A stretch of 64,000 nucleotides of DNA from positions 310,001 through 374,000 of the forward strand of contig JACKQL020000001.1 of assembly GCA_018296165.2 (NCBI GenBank). The letters run 5' to 3'. A program made the translations under genes and the position numbers. This document shows positions 44,908 through 56,865 of the stretch, piece by piece; positions within the stretch are counted from its first letter, which is position 1, and every line of letters begins with the position of its first letter. The notes beneath the pieces are model-generated. The model did no database searches. It had not been told where the DNA came from and saw nothing but the letters and a program-made list of their open reading frames with translations. Origin of the DNA: Termitomyces sp. T153 (lineage: Eukaryota > Basidiomycota > Agaricomycetes > Agaricales > Lyophyllaceae).

Positions 44908-46785
44908 TCATGCATCGCGTCGCCATTCTCGTCGATCACGCGCCGTCTCTACCAAAATCCCATGCAGCATCTCCCAGCTCACCACTCCCGACACTTCCTC
45001 AACCAGTATCCCATCCAGCTTCACCTCGATAACCTCCTTCAAACTCCGCGTCACCACCACCTCTCCTTCCTCTGACGTCTTCCCACGCTGTGTCCTGCGC
45101 TTGCCCGTACTCTTCCGCGCCACTTGGAAACTCGGCGCAGCCCACGCACGCGCGTCGTGTTCCACTTCCCGAGGCGGTTCCGGTGTAACTGCCGCGCGTC
45201 TGCCATGTCCCAATAGATCGATATGCGTCTGCGCATCGTCAGAATCAAGTTCTTGGTCTTCCGGCCTCGTCCTTGCCGCAGTCAATCCCAACAGATGTTT
45301 TGGTCCCGATTGAGACTGGGATTGACTCTGAGAATGAGAAAGAGAAAGATCAGAATCGGGAGCCAAGATGATGGGCTCCGCCAATAATCGCTCAGATTTG
45401 AAAGGCTCAGGCGGCCGAGGAACCTTGCGACTGACCGACCGTGTCGGTGGGGACTCTGTCGAACACGGAACAAGCATCGTTTCGTGCACCACAGTCGGCG
45501 ATGCAAGCACTGCAAGTCGTTGTCCGGGTGTCGGGTGTCGCGGATGGGAGCTCGATGCCGGTATAGCACTCTTGCTTGACGAGGGAGACGTGTCATTGTG
45601 GGGTCGTACTGACGGAGGCCATTCCGCTTCCGAAAACGGAGTCGCACTTCGCGTTCGCGAACTACTTTGTGACACAGCTGGCGAGGAGGTCAAGGGCACT
45701 GCCCATCATCAGCCAGCCCAGCATGATCAGGCAGTGAGAACACTTACGAGCGCTGATTCGACGTCGCTTACGAGGCGGCTGGCATTCGTTTTGATCTGTC
45801 CCAGCATTGCTCTCTTCATCGCCCTCTACTATTCATAAGAGTAAAACAGAATATTGAAACAAAATGGCATATCCCCAGTACCTTTCATCGAGGCAAGGAT
45901 GGCAGCAACATCCTCGGGTGGCCGTCTGAAAAGCGGCTTCCTACAGATCTTTTGGTCTACTAGCAAAAAGTAGTTTACATATGCGTGGGAAGCAGACGTA
46001 CCGACCATATTTCTCGAAAGTTACGAGACTTGGGAGGGGCCGTGATGGCCTTTGCCTGAGCCATCTTCTTTGGTGGAGGCTCAATTGGTTCAGAATTTAT
46101 TGAAACGGCGGGAATATTCTGCAAGACAACTTGCTTGCGGTCCTTCAAACAATTTCTCCAATAGGCGTATGTAAACCATAAAAACACGAATGTTCAAAGC
46201 AGCACTCACCCGGCACCTCCGGGCTGCTCTAGTCCTTCCGACCATCGTTTCAAGTCAGGATTTGTTTCCAACGTTTCGGGGCGCCCAAATCTAGGTTCTC
46301 CTCTACCCCCAACAAGCGTTACAGAGTTGCATTCGAGCGCCAGGAAGCTCTCTTCAGACATGCGTTCTTTTCCCTGCGGGATGCGAGCAAAGAAAGGTTT
46401 GAAATCTGAAATAGAAATAATGGCATTCTTATCCTCCAAGATATGGCTCCTGCTAAACCTGGTTATGGTCTCAATCAGACAATGCCATGCACGTTGGAAC
46501 CAGTCTTACTGGGTGTATTCCTCGACAGCGTCGCGACTGAAACGAATGGGAACCATATACTCCTTGTCGGACACTCGAGCCCATACAACCTCATCGCGTC
46601 CGTATGTCAAAAACTAAGGGGATACATTTCAGCCTCAAGGAGTTGCTGGTGCATATATATACCTCGACGAGCTGGACCTTCTTCTTCTTGGTGGTGACCA
46701 GAGGTATGGCAGCCACGTCTGCACCATACTCTTCACCTGATGCAATAAAATAGGCAGATATCCACGGAAGAATGGATTCTGACAT
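44908..46785 (-). CDS. TPP1/Tpz1-like telomere (shelterin) OB-fold protein
   Basis: Exon chain from 46785: 46785-46663, 46613-46510, 46458-46210, then smaller exons down to a final exon ending at 44908, about 510 residues. The first about 160 residues match the order of the TPP1 OB fold. ESILPWISAYF resembles LRPWIxxL. KVQLVEFL resembles QLLEVL. VVWARVSDKEYMVPIRFSRD resembles the TLLVSDG...RCLV...EAL strands. NAIISISDFKPFF is the next strand, EESFLALECNSVTLVGG resembles EFYLQVDRFSLL, and DLKRWSEGLEQ is the C-terminal helix. The later part is Ser/Pro/Gln-rich (SQSQSQSQS) with a conserved-looking basic RKRRR patch. TPP1/Tpz1 joins Pot1 to the double-strand telomere complex and recruits telomerase. 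The family call is by pattern and is not verified by alignment. Confidence 0.6.
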
Positions 46786-47511
46786 GCGTCACCACATGGA
46801 AAAGTCGCGTTACAGGTTTACGCGAGGGATCACGTCGCGTGATGCGCGTTGCACGGGTGCGACCTGTGGCCGAATCCGGTTCGTGCCGGAAAGGGAAAGT
46901 CAATCAGGCAGACGCTAGCTGTTTGAGAAACTATTGTTATGGAGAAATGACAACCACTTAAGTGTTTGAGGAGCGCATTGTCTCTTAATTAACATAATGA
47001 AATTTGAAAGAACCAGCATGTGATCACGGCATCATTCATCCCGTATGATCGCGGAGACTATGTATGTATTGCTCAATTAAACATAGCTCTCTTCGAAGAA
47101 TAGTGGCATTGTTCAGGTGATGTGATGAAGACAGATAGATATCGATAATGCATTGTCAGAGACACCCATCGATGGAAAGATGATCAAAAACAGTCATTGA
47201 TTGGACTGCATTAACCGTGAGAAAGTTGGTCTGAGTAATTCCGCTGTTTCGAAAAAAGAGCTCTTACCCCTTCTTAGTCTAAGAGGCAATCGCTATCTCT
47301 GGGCTTCTGCCGTCGAGCAACCCATCTCGCTCGGCGTTGTGCTCGTCTGCCTTCGATATAATCGTCTTCTTTTCTGTCGTTCTCTGGGACGCTTACTGGC
47401 TGTCCCTCCGCAACACTGTCGACCCACCTCACCCGTGCAAGCTCTCTCTCTGCCTCGGATCCTGCCTGTCCACTCCCAAAACAGTCTTGGAGGGACGCAA
47501 TTCTCATCCTT
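46786..47511. promoter_or_regulatory. Divergent promoter region, TPP1-like / coiled-coil gene
   Basis: 726 bp between divergent starts; no gene seen. ACGCGAGG and CACGTCGCGT words occur near 46830. Confidence 0.4.
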
Positions 47512-50400
47512 ATGACTGCCTCTATCGGTGGCCTGGGTCTCATCTCCCTCCGCAATCCGTTTTCAGAGTTGATTGGCACGGTCTTGGGCCATACGGATCT
47601 TAGGACCCTGCTTTGCCTGGTTGTAATCTTCATCGTGGTATTTGTACTAGGTCAGTGTGTTATATCCTCGGTTTATCACATCATACCCAAACACCTCGTC
47701 TTGGAAAAAATTTATCTATCTATCTATCTATCCTCAACGCCACCCTCGGAACTAACATACTTTGTCTTACTTTTCAGCTTATCTCACAAACCCATCAGAA
47801 AACTCTCTTCGTGCATATCTAACAGAACAGTCCTTCCGGCTGCACCTCACCAGGCTCGACGACAACGCTGATGATGATCACAAACAATCGACTCATAGGA
47901 CTACTACTTTTGCAGCGGCTAACACTCATTCTTTTGACAATTCTTCCACCTTCCATTTTGCAAACAAGGCATCAATCTCCTTGAAAACCCCGAAACATGT
48001 TTTTCACAGCTTCGGCATCTTCACCATCGCCGCGATGGTTCCTCTTGCGAGATCCGCTTGCACTAGTGAACGAGAAAGCTCGATCCTATCCGATTCGCTG
48101 TATCTTGGTGCTTTTGGACGTTGGTGGCGTGTTGGTATCATTGACGCATGGTTTCGCGACGTCATCACGGGAACAAAGGACGAGGAGAGCTGGAGTTCTG
48201 GAATTTTGAGTATGAAAAATATGGACAGACATATCGAGTTCAATAGTGAGTTGTGGTCTAATGTTCGTGCTCATCCCTGATGCTGATGCGTTCTCTGTCA
48301 GGCCTCCCATTCTCGACCAAGAACCTCCCCCCTCATTTGCTGTCTAGGGGCTCCCCTCCGAGATTGAGAAATCGCGAAAAATCTTCTCAGAAACCCGCAA
48401 TGGTTCAGGCTCGTAGTTCCTCACCACCACCTCTCCCCAAGTCTGCATCACTACCTCTACACACAACTCGGCTGCCGACGTCAACATCAGACCGGCAGTC
48501 GAATCCGCCACAGCCCATTATGCCAGTTCATACTTGTACCCCATCTGATCAAGTTCACTTGGGTTCTTCTTTACCATCTCGATCTCCGTCAGCACTTTTT
48601 GATCAGTCGCCACGGATCGCAGAAGTTCTTCGTCAAATATCGCATTCCAAGGCTGCTGTCCGAGATTTGTGTACTCAACTTAGTGATTGTCAATCTTGCG
48701 CTGCGCAGTCCCATGCAGTCCTTCAGAGAGAGCTGGATTCTTTCCGAGAGCGGAAACGCCAGGAGGACGCTGTCAAGCTCGAGACAAAATCCCGAACCAA
48801 GTTTCTTGACGATTCCAGGCGTAGTACAGAGAGCATGAAGAAAGACGCCGAGAAGAAATTGAAGGCCGCTCAACTTGCCCGAGACAATGCAACTCAGCGG
48901 ATGGAGTACCTCGATAAAGAAATCGACAGGTTACGGCTTCGTCTTGCCGAGGATGAAGCACTAGTACATCAGGAGCATGTTTCGGACACAGAGAAGGAAA
49001 TCCAGGAAGCATTGGAACATAAGAGGCATGAAATTAAACTGACGGAGGATGTCGTCGCCGCGCTTAACCAACGTGCCCGAGAATTGGAGGAGAAGCTGGC
49101 CGAACATAAACAGAAGCTGGCGTCTATCAAAGAGCGTAACCTGGTTCGGATGACTGAAACAAACCAGGCGACTACTCACAACGAACCTCTTTGGACCAAT
49201 TCTGAGGCTCCCGCATATCCGTCACATGAGCACCATGCACCTCCCGTCACGTTCGACATGGGAAATAGTCTAGGCCGCCGACCCTCGATTACCGTCGATA
49301 CTCTAGCTCAACAACACTCACAGACCCAATCGGCTTTCAATTCGTTCCCCATGGACGCGTATCCAGCTTATGACGAGACTTTATTTTCACTGACGCATCA
49401 GCAAGTCCCATACGGTCATCATTCTACATTCTCACCCTTCAACGACCTAGACGGATTGCCAACCAGTGGTATGCAAGGAGTTGTCTCGCCTACGAGCCAG
49501 TCTTTGATTCCCTCCGCTCTCATCTCGTCTATTGAAAATGGCGGTCTACCTCGGTCCTTCCAATCTGAGAGTGATGACTTCATGGACAGAGGCGAATGGC
49601 GCAATAAAGCATACAGCCAACATGATTCATCGCAGTCGAATGATAGCCAAGAGTTGGACTCCCTCACTTTGACGTCCTCTCCGGTTTCTCCTCGTGTTGT
49701 GAAGTGCGACCCGTTTGATGTCCGTCTAATGGCGAACGAAGGTGAACAAAATCGGGATCAGCATTCATACCTGAAATTTTCGCCTGAAAACTCCAAGAAT
49801 TCTCAGCGTGCCTCGTGGTTGCATCGCGCTAGCTCAGATCCGTACCATCAGACTCACGAAGCGGACAGAGATTCCCAGGCGGTTCAGAAGGCAGGCCCAC
49901 GTCGATGGTTCAGCTCCTCCAAAGAGAAATCGAGGAAAGGCCTCAACCCGGATGCCAAGGTCTTTAGTCTCCCCAAGTCGTCTCCTCCTCGGACCCTTGC
50001 GCCTAGTTCCGCCTTTGGCATGCCACCCCCAAGCCACTCTTTTGATGCACTCAACCCAACAGGCCTAAGCTCGACCATACCTACCCCCTCCCCGGGTTGC
50101 TTCACTCGTGCATTTGCGCCCTCGCCTGCGGAGCGAGAAGCTCTTCAACGTGCTTTGGGTGGGTCGACCAATACGAGTTTTGAACGCCTGCCGAGCCTGA
50201 GCGATGTTGGGAGCATACCCTCGTCGCCTTCGCACGTCCATGCACTCCCGGCCGTTATTCCTCAACACTCGCTCGCCAAGATTCTACCAGCATGGCTTCA
50301 GTCCTTACCTCCCCATAAGGCGACAAACTTCAGCCCGTGGGATGACGAAGAGCCGGAATCCTCGAGTGGGAGTGGTAGCAACATTGGAAGGCAGAAATAA
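47512..50400 (+). CDS. Coiled-coil protein with one N-terminal membrane helix, unknown function
   Basis: Three exons, with introns at about 47650-47778 and 48244-48300 and the long last exon to 50400. The protein is about 890 residues. An N-terminal membrane helix (LLCLVVIFIVVFVLG) lies at about residues 33-47. The middle holds a Glu/Lys/Arg-rich coiled coil of about 150 residues encoded at about 48720-49150 (RKRQEDAVKLETKSRTK, EYLDKEIDRLRLRLAEDEAL, ELEEKLAEHKQKLASIKER). The C-terminal half is disordered, Ser/Pro-rich. Intron 1 contains an (ATCT)n microsatellite. Position of the helix suggests anchoring in ER, Golgi or nuclear membrane with the coil in the cytosol. No family recognised. Confidence 0.75.
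47708..47732 (+). repeat. (ATCT)n microsatellite in intron 1 of the coiled-coil gene
   Basis: About five ATCT units in a row, ending in ATCCTC. Confidence 0.85.
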
Positions 50401-51559
50401 GTTAGTTTTAGAGATGAGTCGCGGGGGGGAGGAGTTTGTTAAAGGGGGCCTGGCAGGTGTGTGACGATCATCTCAACAAGTCTTGATTTATAGAATAAAG
50501 AAAGGTGTGGTGTCTTGAGAGTCCAGCTGATCGATGTTCAGAATGTGTATATCAAAGTAGTGCTTTAAATGGGGAAGAATTCCCTTTATGATCATCCTCG
50601 AAGGCTATCGAGCTTCAATAATGAACCGTAACCCGACTACCGAGGTGTTAAGGATATGAAAACGTTGTCCTCGGAAAAGTGGGACGTCGAGCTTGAAAGT
50701 TGAAGAAGCAAGTGTTGTAATTGTCAGTGAATGCCTCTCAATTTTTCAGTTGGCGCACATGCGTGGAAGCTGAGTACTATATAGAGCGGGGTTGCCATGC
50801 TGCGTATGATGAGTATGCATATGATGAGTACTTAGGCCCGCATTATGTAGAGTGGGCTGACCATGCCGTACTCATGCCGACATACATATATTAAGGACAT
50901 TCTGCTTTCTCAAGGATCCCAACCCTTTTTTGACTCCACAGGACCAACCCATTTGATCCAAATTTATTTTAGGACAGTGCGAGCTGTGACTTGTGATACT
51001 TTCATAGATTCAGCTGGTAAGGATTTCGAGTGGGTCAATGAATCAATGATTATCTTGTGCATCAGTATCATTGTGGTCGTAATGCATCCGTTTACAAAAA
51101 TCGTGTGAAGCGGATAAGTGGATTACTGGCAATAGTACGTGAAGAAAGAGGGACGTGAGGACTCGACATGATATGATAAAGTAAGTATACAGAGGCGAGG
51201 CGTCCAAGATAGCATAGCGAGAAGGGAAGATAAGTTTCCAAACGAGCGATATGAAGAATGTAGTGGCTGGAGCCAGCTTGACGAATGGTGGCAAAAGCTG
51301 GCAATCTCCGAAAGGTGATACCGAATGACTTGCGGGGTATATTGGAGGCTTTATATACCAAAGGAATCGGCGAGGGATGAAGGCCAAAAAAAGAAGAACG
51401 ACAGGGTATGCGGTGGGGGAGGAATGGACTATGTAATATGATGGAGTCGCAGCATGGTACGACCAAAGGTACACGTGCATGTGGCAAGGGGTATGGCAAT
51501 GAAAGAAGACCCAGAATATAAGACATATGGGCATCCTCCCGTTTACGCAAAGGTTGACT
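50401..51559. other. Convergent spacer of 1.16 kb
   Basis: Lies between the stops of the coiled-coil gene (plus) and the long Psr1-like gene (minus). A near-duplicate word TGATGAGTA(C/T) appears near 50810-50830. A 176-codon minus-strand frame at 51043-51573 overlaps the Psr1-like stop and lacks any domain; likely 3' UTR. Confidence 0.5.
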
Positions 51560-53407
51560 TCATCGAGCGCCATCGAGAACTCCCCTCACATCCTCCACAG
51601 TTGCCAAATCGGTCAAGAAGGGAATAAGGTCTGTAAGCTCCGTATCATGCGGGTCATTAAACCAAGAGGATACAGGCACTGCATTATTTGGATGGAAGAT
51701 GTACGAGGCGGGAGAATTATCGAGAATGATTGTATCTGCAATCGGTCGCCCGAGTTGTGAGAGATCCTGCTCAAAGACATGAGATCCACCATACAATGCG
51801 GCCCGGGACGACAACTCGTACCTTGACATAATTTCCTCTATGGTTATAACAGCTTTCTCGGAATAGTCGTTGTGACACCACCTGATGGGTATCCAACTTG
51901 TCAAGCACCGGGTCTGCATACTAAAAATGACAGGTCAGACGACTGCATATAAACCTACGGTTCCGGCAGCTTTACATACTTTGCTTAAACTTGCAGTGAA
52001 TACAACAATTTCATAGATCTCTCCCATCTTCTTGAGAAACTTATCAACACCTGGACGTTTAATTACGTATACGTTGTGGAGGTGGTATTCGATCTCGACA
52101 GGCACAACATAATCGGCCTGTTGAATAGACTACCACGATGTGATTGGTAAGAGCCCAAGAAATTGATTCCGGTTATCTCACCTTGAAACTGCTGTGCACC
52201 AGGGTCTCGTCTAGATCGAGAATTAGACATTTTCTCCCAGCCTGATGAGGAGCAATTGGAGGAAGCAACGGATTCGGTCTCCCGTCCTAGTACAACTGGT
52301 CAGTCAAAATGAAATCATATCAATACAAGCTTTAGAGTTCACCGGTCCGATAGGAATACCCGCGCCGCCGTTCATAATGAGTCTATCCTCCTCGTCCTCC
52401 ATCTCGTCCAGACCGTCAATGTCCTCATCTTCTGTGAAACTTGTTCCCTCAGAATCATCCTCAACACTAGCATTACTAGGAGGAGTGGATTCCCCAGAAT
52501 GCCGTTTATCTTCTAGCTTGGGGGAGCCGCCTGTTGATCCAGGGGCCTGGACAGCACCAGATGTTACCCCCTCGGTCTCGTCTAACGGAAGAATATGGGG
52601 CGGGGATGGAGGTGTAGGTTGAATAGGGACTTCAGCCTCGTGAGATGGTTGTTCGGGGGCGGAATTTACAGGTTCGACGGGCGTCAGAGTCGAAGATTCT
52701 ACCGTGACAGGAGAGACAAGAGGCGGAGTGTCTTTCGCCAGCTCCGTGGTGGTTGGTGGCGAAGTTGGTACGACGTGTTCAAAAGACGTCAACGGTTGCT
52801 TTTCCTTGGAAGCAGATGGGGATACAGTGTCGTGAACTTCAATGGGGTGAGAATTGGGGGATGAGGAAACACAGGGGATCAAGGCGCGAAAAAGTCTGGA
52901 AAAAAAAGACGGCTTATGTGTCCGTGTTGGTAAGGATCTATGGGTATCGTTCCCATTCCCGTTAGCTTTTGGAGACGAGGTTTTTTTGGCACTCGATCGC
53001 GAAGGTGCTGGTGAGGGGGCAGAAGGAGATGACGAAGGACCCGATTTTTCACCGTCTTTATCCATTCGGGGGATTGTTTCACGTGTCCCTTGCACTGGAA
53101 GACTCTCTGTCGAACTGATCGAAGCAGGAGAGACCCCGCCGACAGACGCGGGAGTCGTGGGGAGTTGTTCTGCTGGACCAGCAGCGGGTTCTGTGGGATG
53201 TTCAGCGTTGACTTGCACCAAGTCGGTGTGTGTGCCATGCAAAGCGCCATATTGCTGCATTGCGGTCCCGTCGGCGTCGAGAACTTGTGATAGTAGTGCA
53301 TCATCACTCACAGGCTCGACGGTCCCAGGCGCGGGGTCGGACGACGAGGAGGGGGTTTTGGGAAGGTCAGCGAGACCATCCGGCGGAGAGGCAGAGGGCA
53401 CGGCCAT
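51560..53407 (-). CDS. NIF/FCP1-type phosphatase (Psr1-like), long paralogue
   Basis: Five exons (53407-52343, 52286-52182, 52129-51980, 51920-51822, 51766-51560) give 541 residues. About 355 residues of Ser/Pro/Glu-rich sequence precede the catalytic domain; inside it is a basic hydrophobic patch ([18 protein letters not shown]) that aligns with the N-terminus of the short paralogue, and an acidic run ([16 protein letters not shown]). The domain reads [92 protein letters not shown]. The intron at SLSK-YADP is at the same place and phase as in the short copy, so both come from one ancestor. A frame reaching 53419 starts with TTG; 53407 is the first ATG. Confidence 0.92.
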
Positions 53408-53730
53408 GGGCAAAAGCAAAAGAATGTGTCAAACCAAGGCGGCTCAGGCCAAAAGTTAGAAATTCTAACCTCAACCGATCCATGTGTTCATTATTGCCGT
53501 TCCCACGCTCGACGCCACAGCCAAGCATGACCAAACACAACAGAACAACGGCAATCTGGCAATCCGTCAGGCCATTCAGCCCTGTCGTCTGTGGACTTAG
53601 ATTGCCAGGGCGTCTGCGTCGTCCCGTCACGAAGGCACCCACACCTTGATCAAGCCACAATTCGGTCACGTGCGTCCTTCACGTCGCGTCTGTTGTTCTT
53701 TGTTTGGCCAAGTTCTGTTTCCCTCGCGTC
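53408..53730. promoter_or_regulatory. Divergent promoter, long Psr1-like / HMMR-like
   Basis: 323 bp between divergent starts; CG-rich near 53640-53700. No gene. Confidence 0.4.
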
Positions 53731-56212
53731 ATGTTTTCCAAGGGCCCTCGGTTCAACCCTCACAAAGGTAGGCTCGGACACACAGCGTTATCGGGCTATC
53801 CAACATCTCTTCCAGTGTCTGATGTCCCAGGCCCAAACTCGTACAACGTCGTCACAGGTACATATTCTACGTTAAGTTGATACCTACTCGTGGCTCGAAT
53901 CATCCCTCAGACTCACAACTGGATGACTACAAACGCGGCGCATTCCTCGAAAAGACGGAAAGGTTCACAAAAGACAAGGATCACGAAGTTACTGGTCAGT
54001 TCTGCACAAACACTCCCGTCACACAACCTCAACATCCTGTAGGACCAGGAACCTACGACGCCGACCCTAAAAAGGCGATCAAGTCCGGGGTGAACGAGGG
54101 TAAACGCGTTCCATCTCAAACACTCGGAGATCGTTATGCCACACTCCAGCGAAAGGTGGACGACTTGGAGAGAGTGCACAATGACGGCAAGAAAGCGGTT
54201 AGCTCCATCCCAACGCTCCTAATGCTTTGGTGACTGACATACCATCAGCATCAACTCGAGGTGGAGCGTCTCAAGGCTGAGCTTGCACGCAGCCAGAAGT
54301 TAGTCTCCGAACAAACCGATCGGGCGGAGAAACAAAAGAAACAGATTGACCTCCTCGAGTCCCGAATCCAAGACCTCAAAAAGACAAGTGCATCGGACCA
54401 AATCGAGATTAAAGACTTGCGCGTTAAACTTCGAATGTCTGAACACGAGAAATCCCAGCTTACAACCAAACAGGGGGAAGCAAATGAAACCAAAAAATCA
54501 CTACAGTCGCTAGAAACCAAACGGCGAGAGGAGCTGCGTGAGAAGGATCGACAGATAACACAGCTGGAAAAGGCACTAAACGGTGAAAAGAAGCGCAAGG
54601 AGGCTGCAGAAGCCAAGCTACAGGAGATCGGTGGACGCGCCGATCAAGAACTTCAAGCTGCTCGACTAGCTGCGCAAAAGCTTGAGGATGTGGTCGCCAC
54701 GTCACATGCCGAAGCTAAACAAGCACAAGAGACACTTGCGTCACTGCGTCAGGCAAGTTCTCATCAAGAGGAGGACCTTCTCGCCCAGTTGGAGCACTAT
54801 CGAAATCTCGTGGGTTTGGTCGCCGAAGAATACGGTCATCTCGCTCGTGGCACCGTGTCTCTCACATCTTATACTCGCCTACGCCAAGAAAATGCTTCTC
54901 TTGTGATTCAAGTGTCGCGTCTAGAACGCAAATTGGCTAATTCCGTTGCTCAAGTGGACGAGTTGGCTGTTTTGATAAGACAAATCAATGATCAGAAAAC
55001 TTTCTTGTCCGAGCAACTTCGGCAGGTTGATCAGGAAATTGCCTTCTACCAGAGCGCGTTGCTGGATAGGACGCTGCTGGAGTCTAACCACTCTGACGAA
55101 TCAGTCTTCGAAATTTTAAAATCCATGGAACAAGAACATGCTGCATCACTCCAAGACGTTCATGCAATGGATACAACGATGGCTGAATCATTCTCTGAGC
55201 TCTACCGAGTGACCACCGAAGAACTTCTCCTTGAATGTGCCCTTGTAAGGGGGCAACTCAAGTGCGAACAACGGCTCTCCGACCAACATTCCGCCTCCCT
55301 AACAAGTGCACTTGCCTCACATGAAGCGATTGCGGCGCGGCTGGAGTGCGTTGAAGAAGAGAAAAATGTTATTAATATGGAGATGAAGGCTGCTACGGAT
55401 TTTGTGGAATCCCTGAGGTCATCTTCAGACTCCCTTGCACGCCGGGCAGCGGAAGCAGAGAAAAAGTTGGCAGACGCTACTGCACACAATGAAGCTACCT
55501 TGAAGAAGGAGCGTGATGTCGTTCGTCGACTCACAGAGGCTATGCAGAAGATGAGAACAACGGAGGATGGTCTGCGAGCTGAGATTGAGCAGTCAGTCTC
55601 GTTTTTGTTGTGCAAACCCGAAAGCTAATCGGCATGGCGTTAGATTGACCACTGAACTAACAGATGCCGAGAGGTACCAGGAGGCTTATTATTCTCTATC
55701 AGAAGAAGTTGGTTCACTGGTAGCGAGGAACCAACTAGCAGAGGAAGAGGCTCAAAGGCTTAGCAAGTTTAACGCTGAAATACTTGGTCATAACAATCCC
55801 GCACAACGTATTATGTATGTCGACCGAATACGAAGGGAGCTCGCTGAGGCCAAACACGTCCGTACCCTTTCATCCCTCTTTGGACTTACACTGAAAAACA
55901 TATGTGAAACAGAAACTTGTCATGCTAGGCCGAGAGCAAGAGGCTGCTATCGCTATCAACGATGACCTCCAACACGAACTTGATATGTACAAATCAATCA
56001 TGGTTTCCGCAGACAATAAGCCACGCACGACATTAACACGCGTAACACGCCCGCCTCTAGTGAACCTCACACGCAGTCTGAATGTCAGCGTTGGTGGTAG
56101 TCTAGCCATTTCGGCATCCAAATCTGATGACTTGTCTGGAAAGGGCTCGGTACAGCGCGTACACGCACTGGAAACCATCCCGGGCGATATGACAATTGAT
56201 GAAATTATGTAG
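53731..56212 (+). CDS. HMMR-like coiled-coil protein with SHIPPO/STPGR motifs
   Basis: Starts MFSKGPRFNPHK. The first exons carry PGPxxY-type motifs: VSDVPGPNSYNV, then VTGPGTYDADP after an intron at 53999-54042. This is the STPGR/SHIPPO pattern of microtubule-associated proteins. A long coiled coil follows, about 450 residues (HQLEVERLKAELARSQKL through RTTEDGLRAEIEQ), then LTTELTDAERYQEAYYSLSE and HNNPAQRIMYVDRIRRELAE joined to AKHKLVMLGREQE. The last part recalls the C-terminal domain of hyaluronan-mediated motility receptor (HMMR/RHAMM), a spindle and microtubule protein. Several introns were placed by frame. A spindle or centrosome role is inference. Confidence 0.75.
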
Positions 56213-56865
56213 TCGGCACGATCAGGACATTACTCGCCTTGTTCACTCTTGAGATTGATACTCTGCTGTTACATCTATGGAAAGTATTTGATCTACTAAA
56301 AAGAGCTATCCTTGGGGAGATCTTGTTCGCGTATGAATCCAATGGCCCTGGTGAAGTTGATGACTGTTACATTACATGGTTTTTCATATCCTGCGAATGA
56401 CCCCTCTTGGTATCAATGGGTGGCTCATGGTGCATGATCCACAACTGATGGCCTCTCGAATTAGAATGAAAATATCGAGTTAATTTGTGTTCAAAGGATG
56501 GTTTGTTCACAACTGAGAAACATCATAAGCTAGCGTTTTGGCGCCGCGTCCTACATCATGAATACACATAAGATTTCGAGTGTTTATACTACTTCCGTGA
56601 TCACATACATACCCTCTAAAATCTCCGTGTCAACTTCGAAGCGCAGTACATTGTTCCATACCTACAACACACTAGAGGTAATTGTCTATCGACCATTAAT
56701 ACAGTATAACAGCGTTGGTTTGGGGTCATCGTGGGGAAATACTAATAAAATACATGAACGAGAACCATCAAATAAAGACAGAGCGAAAAGCGCGTGAAAA
56801 AGCGTCAAGACGGATTTGGATTAACTTGGTTACTTCGAAAAGAAGGGTATTCGGAAAAAGAATGG
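56213..56865. other. Convergent spacer, HMMR-like / epl1
   Basis: 653 bp between two 3' ends. No recognised element. Confidence 0.55.

Noticed and set aside
51043..51573. 176-codon minus-strand frame
   Set aside because: It overlaps the Psr1-like stop, has no domain, and its residue mix looks like translated UTR.
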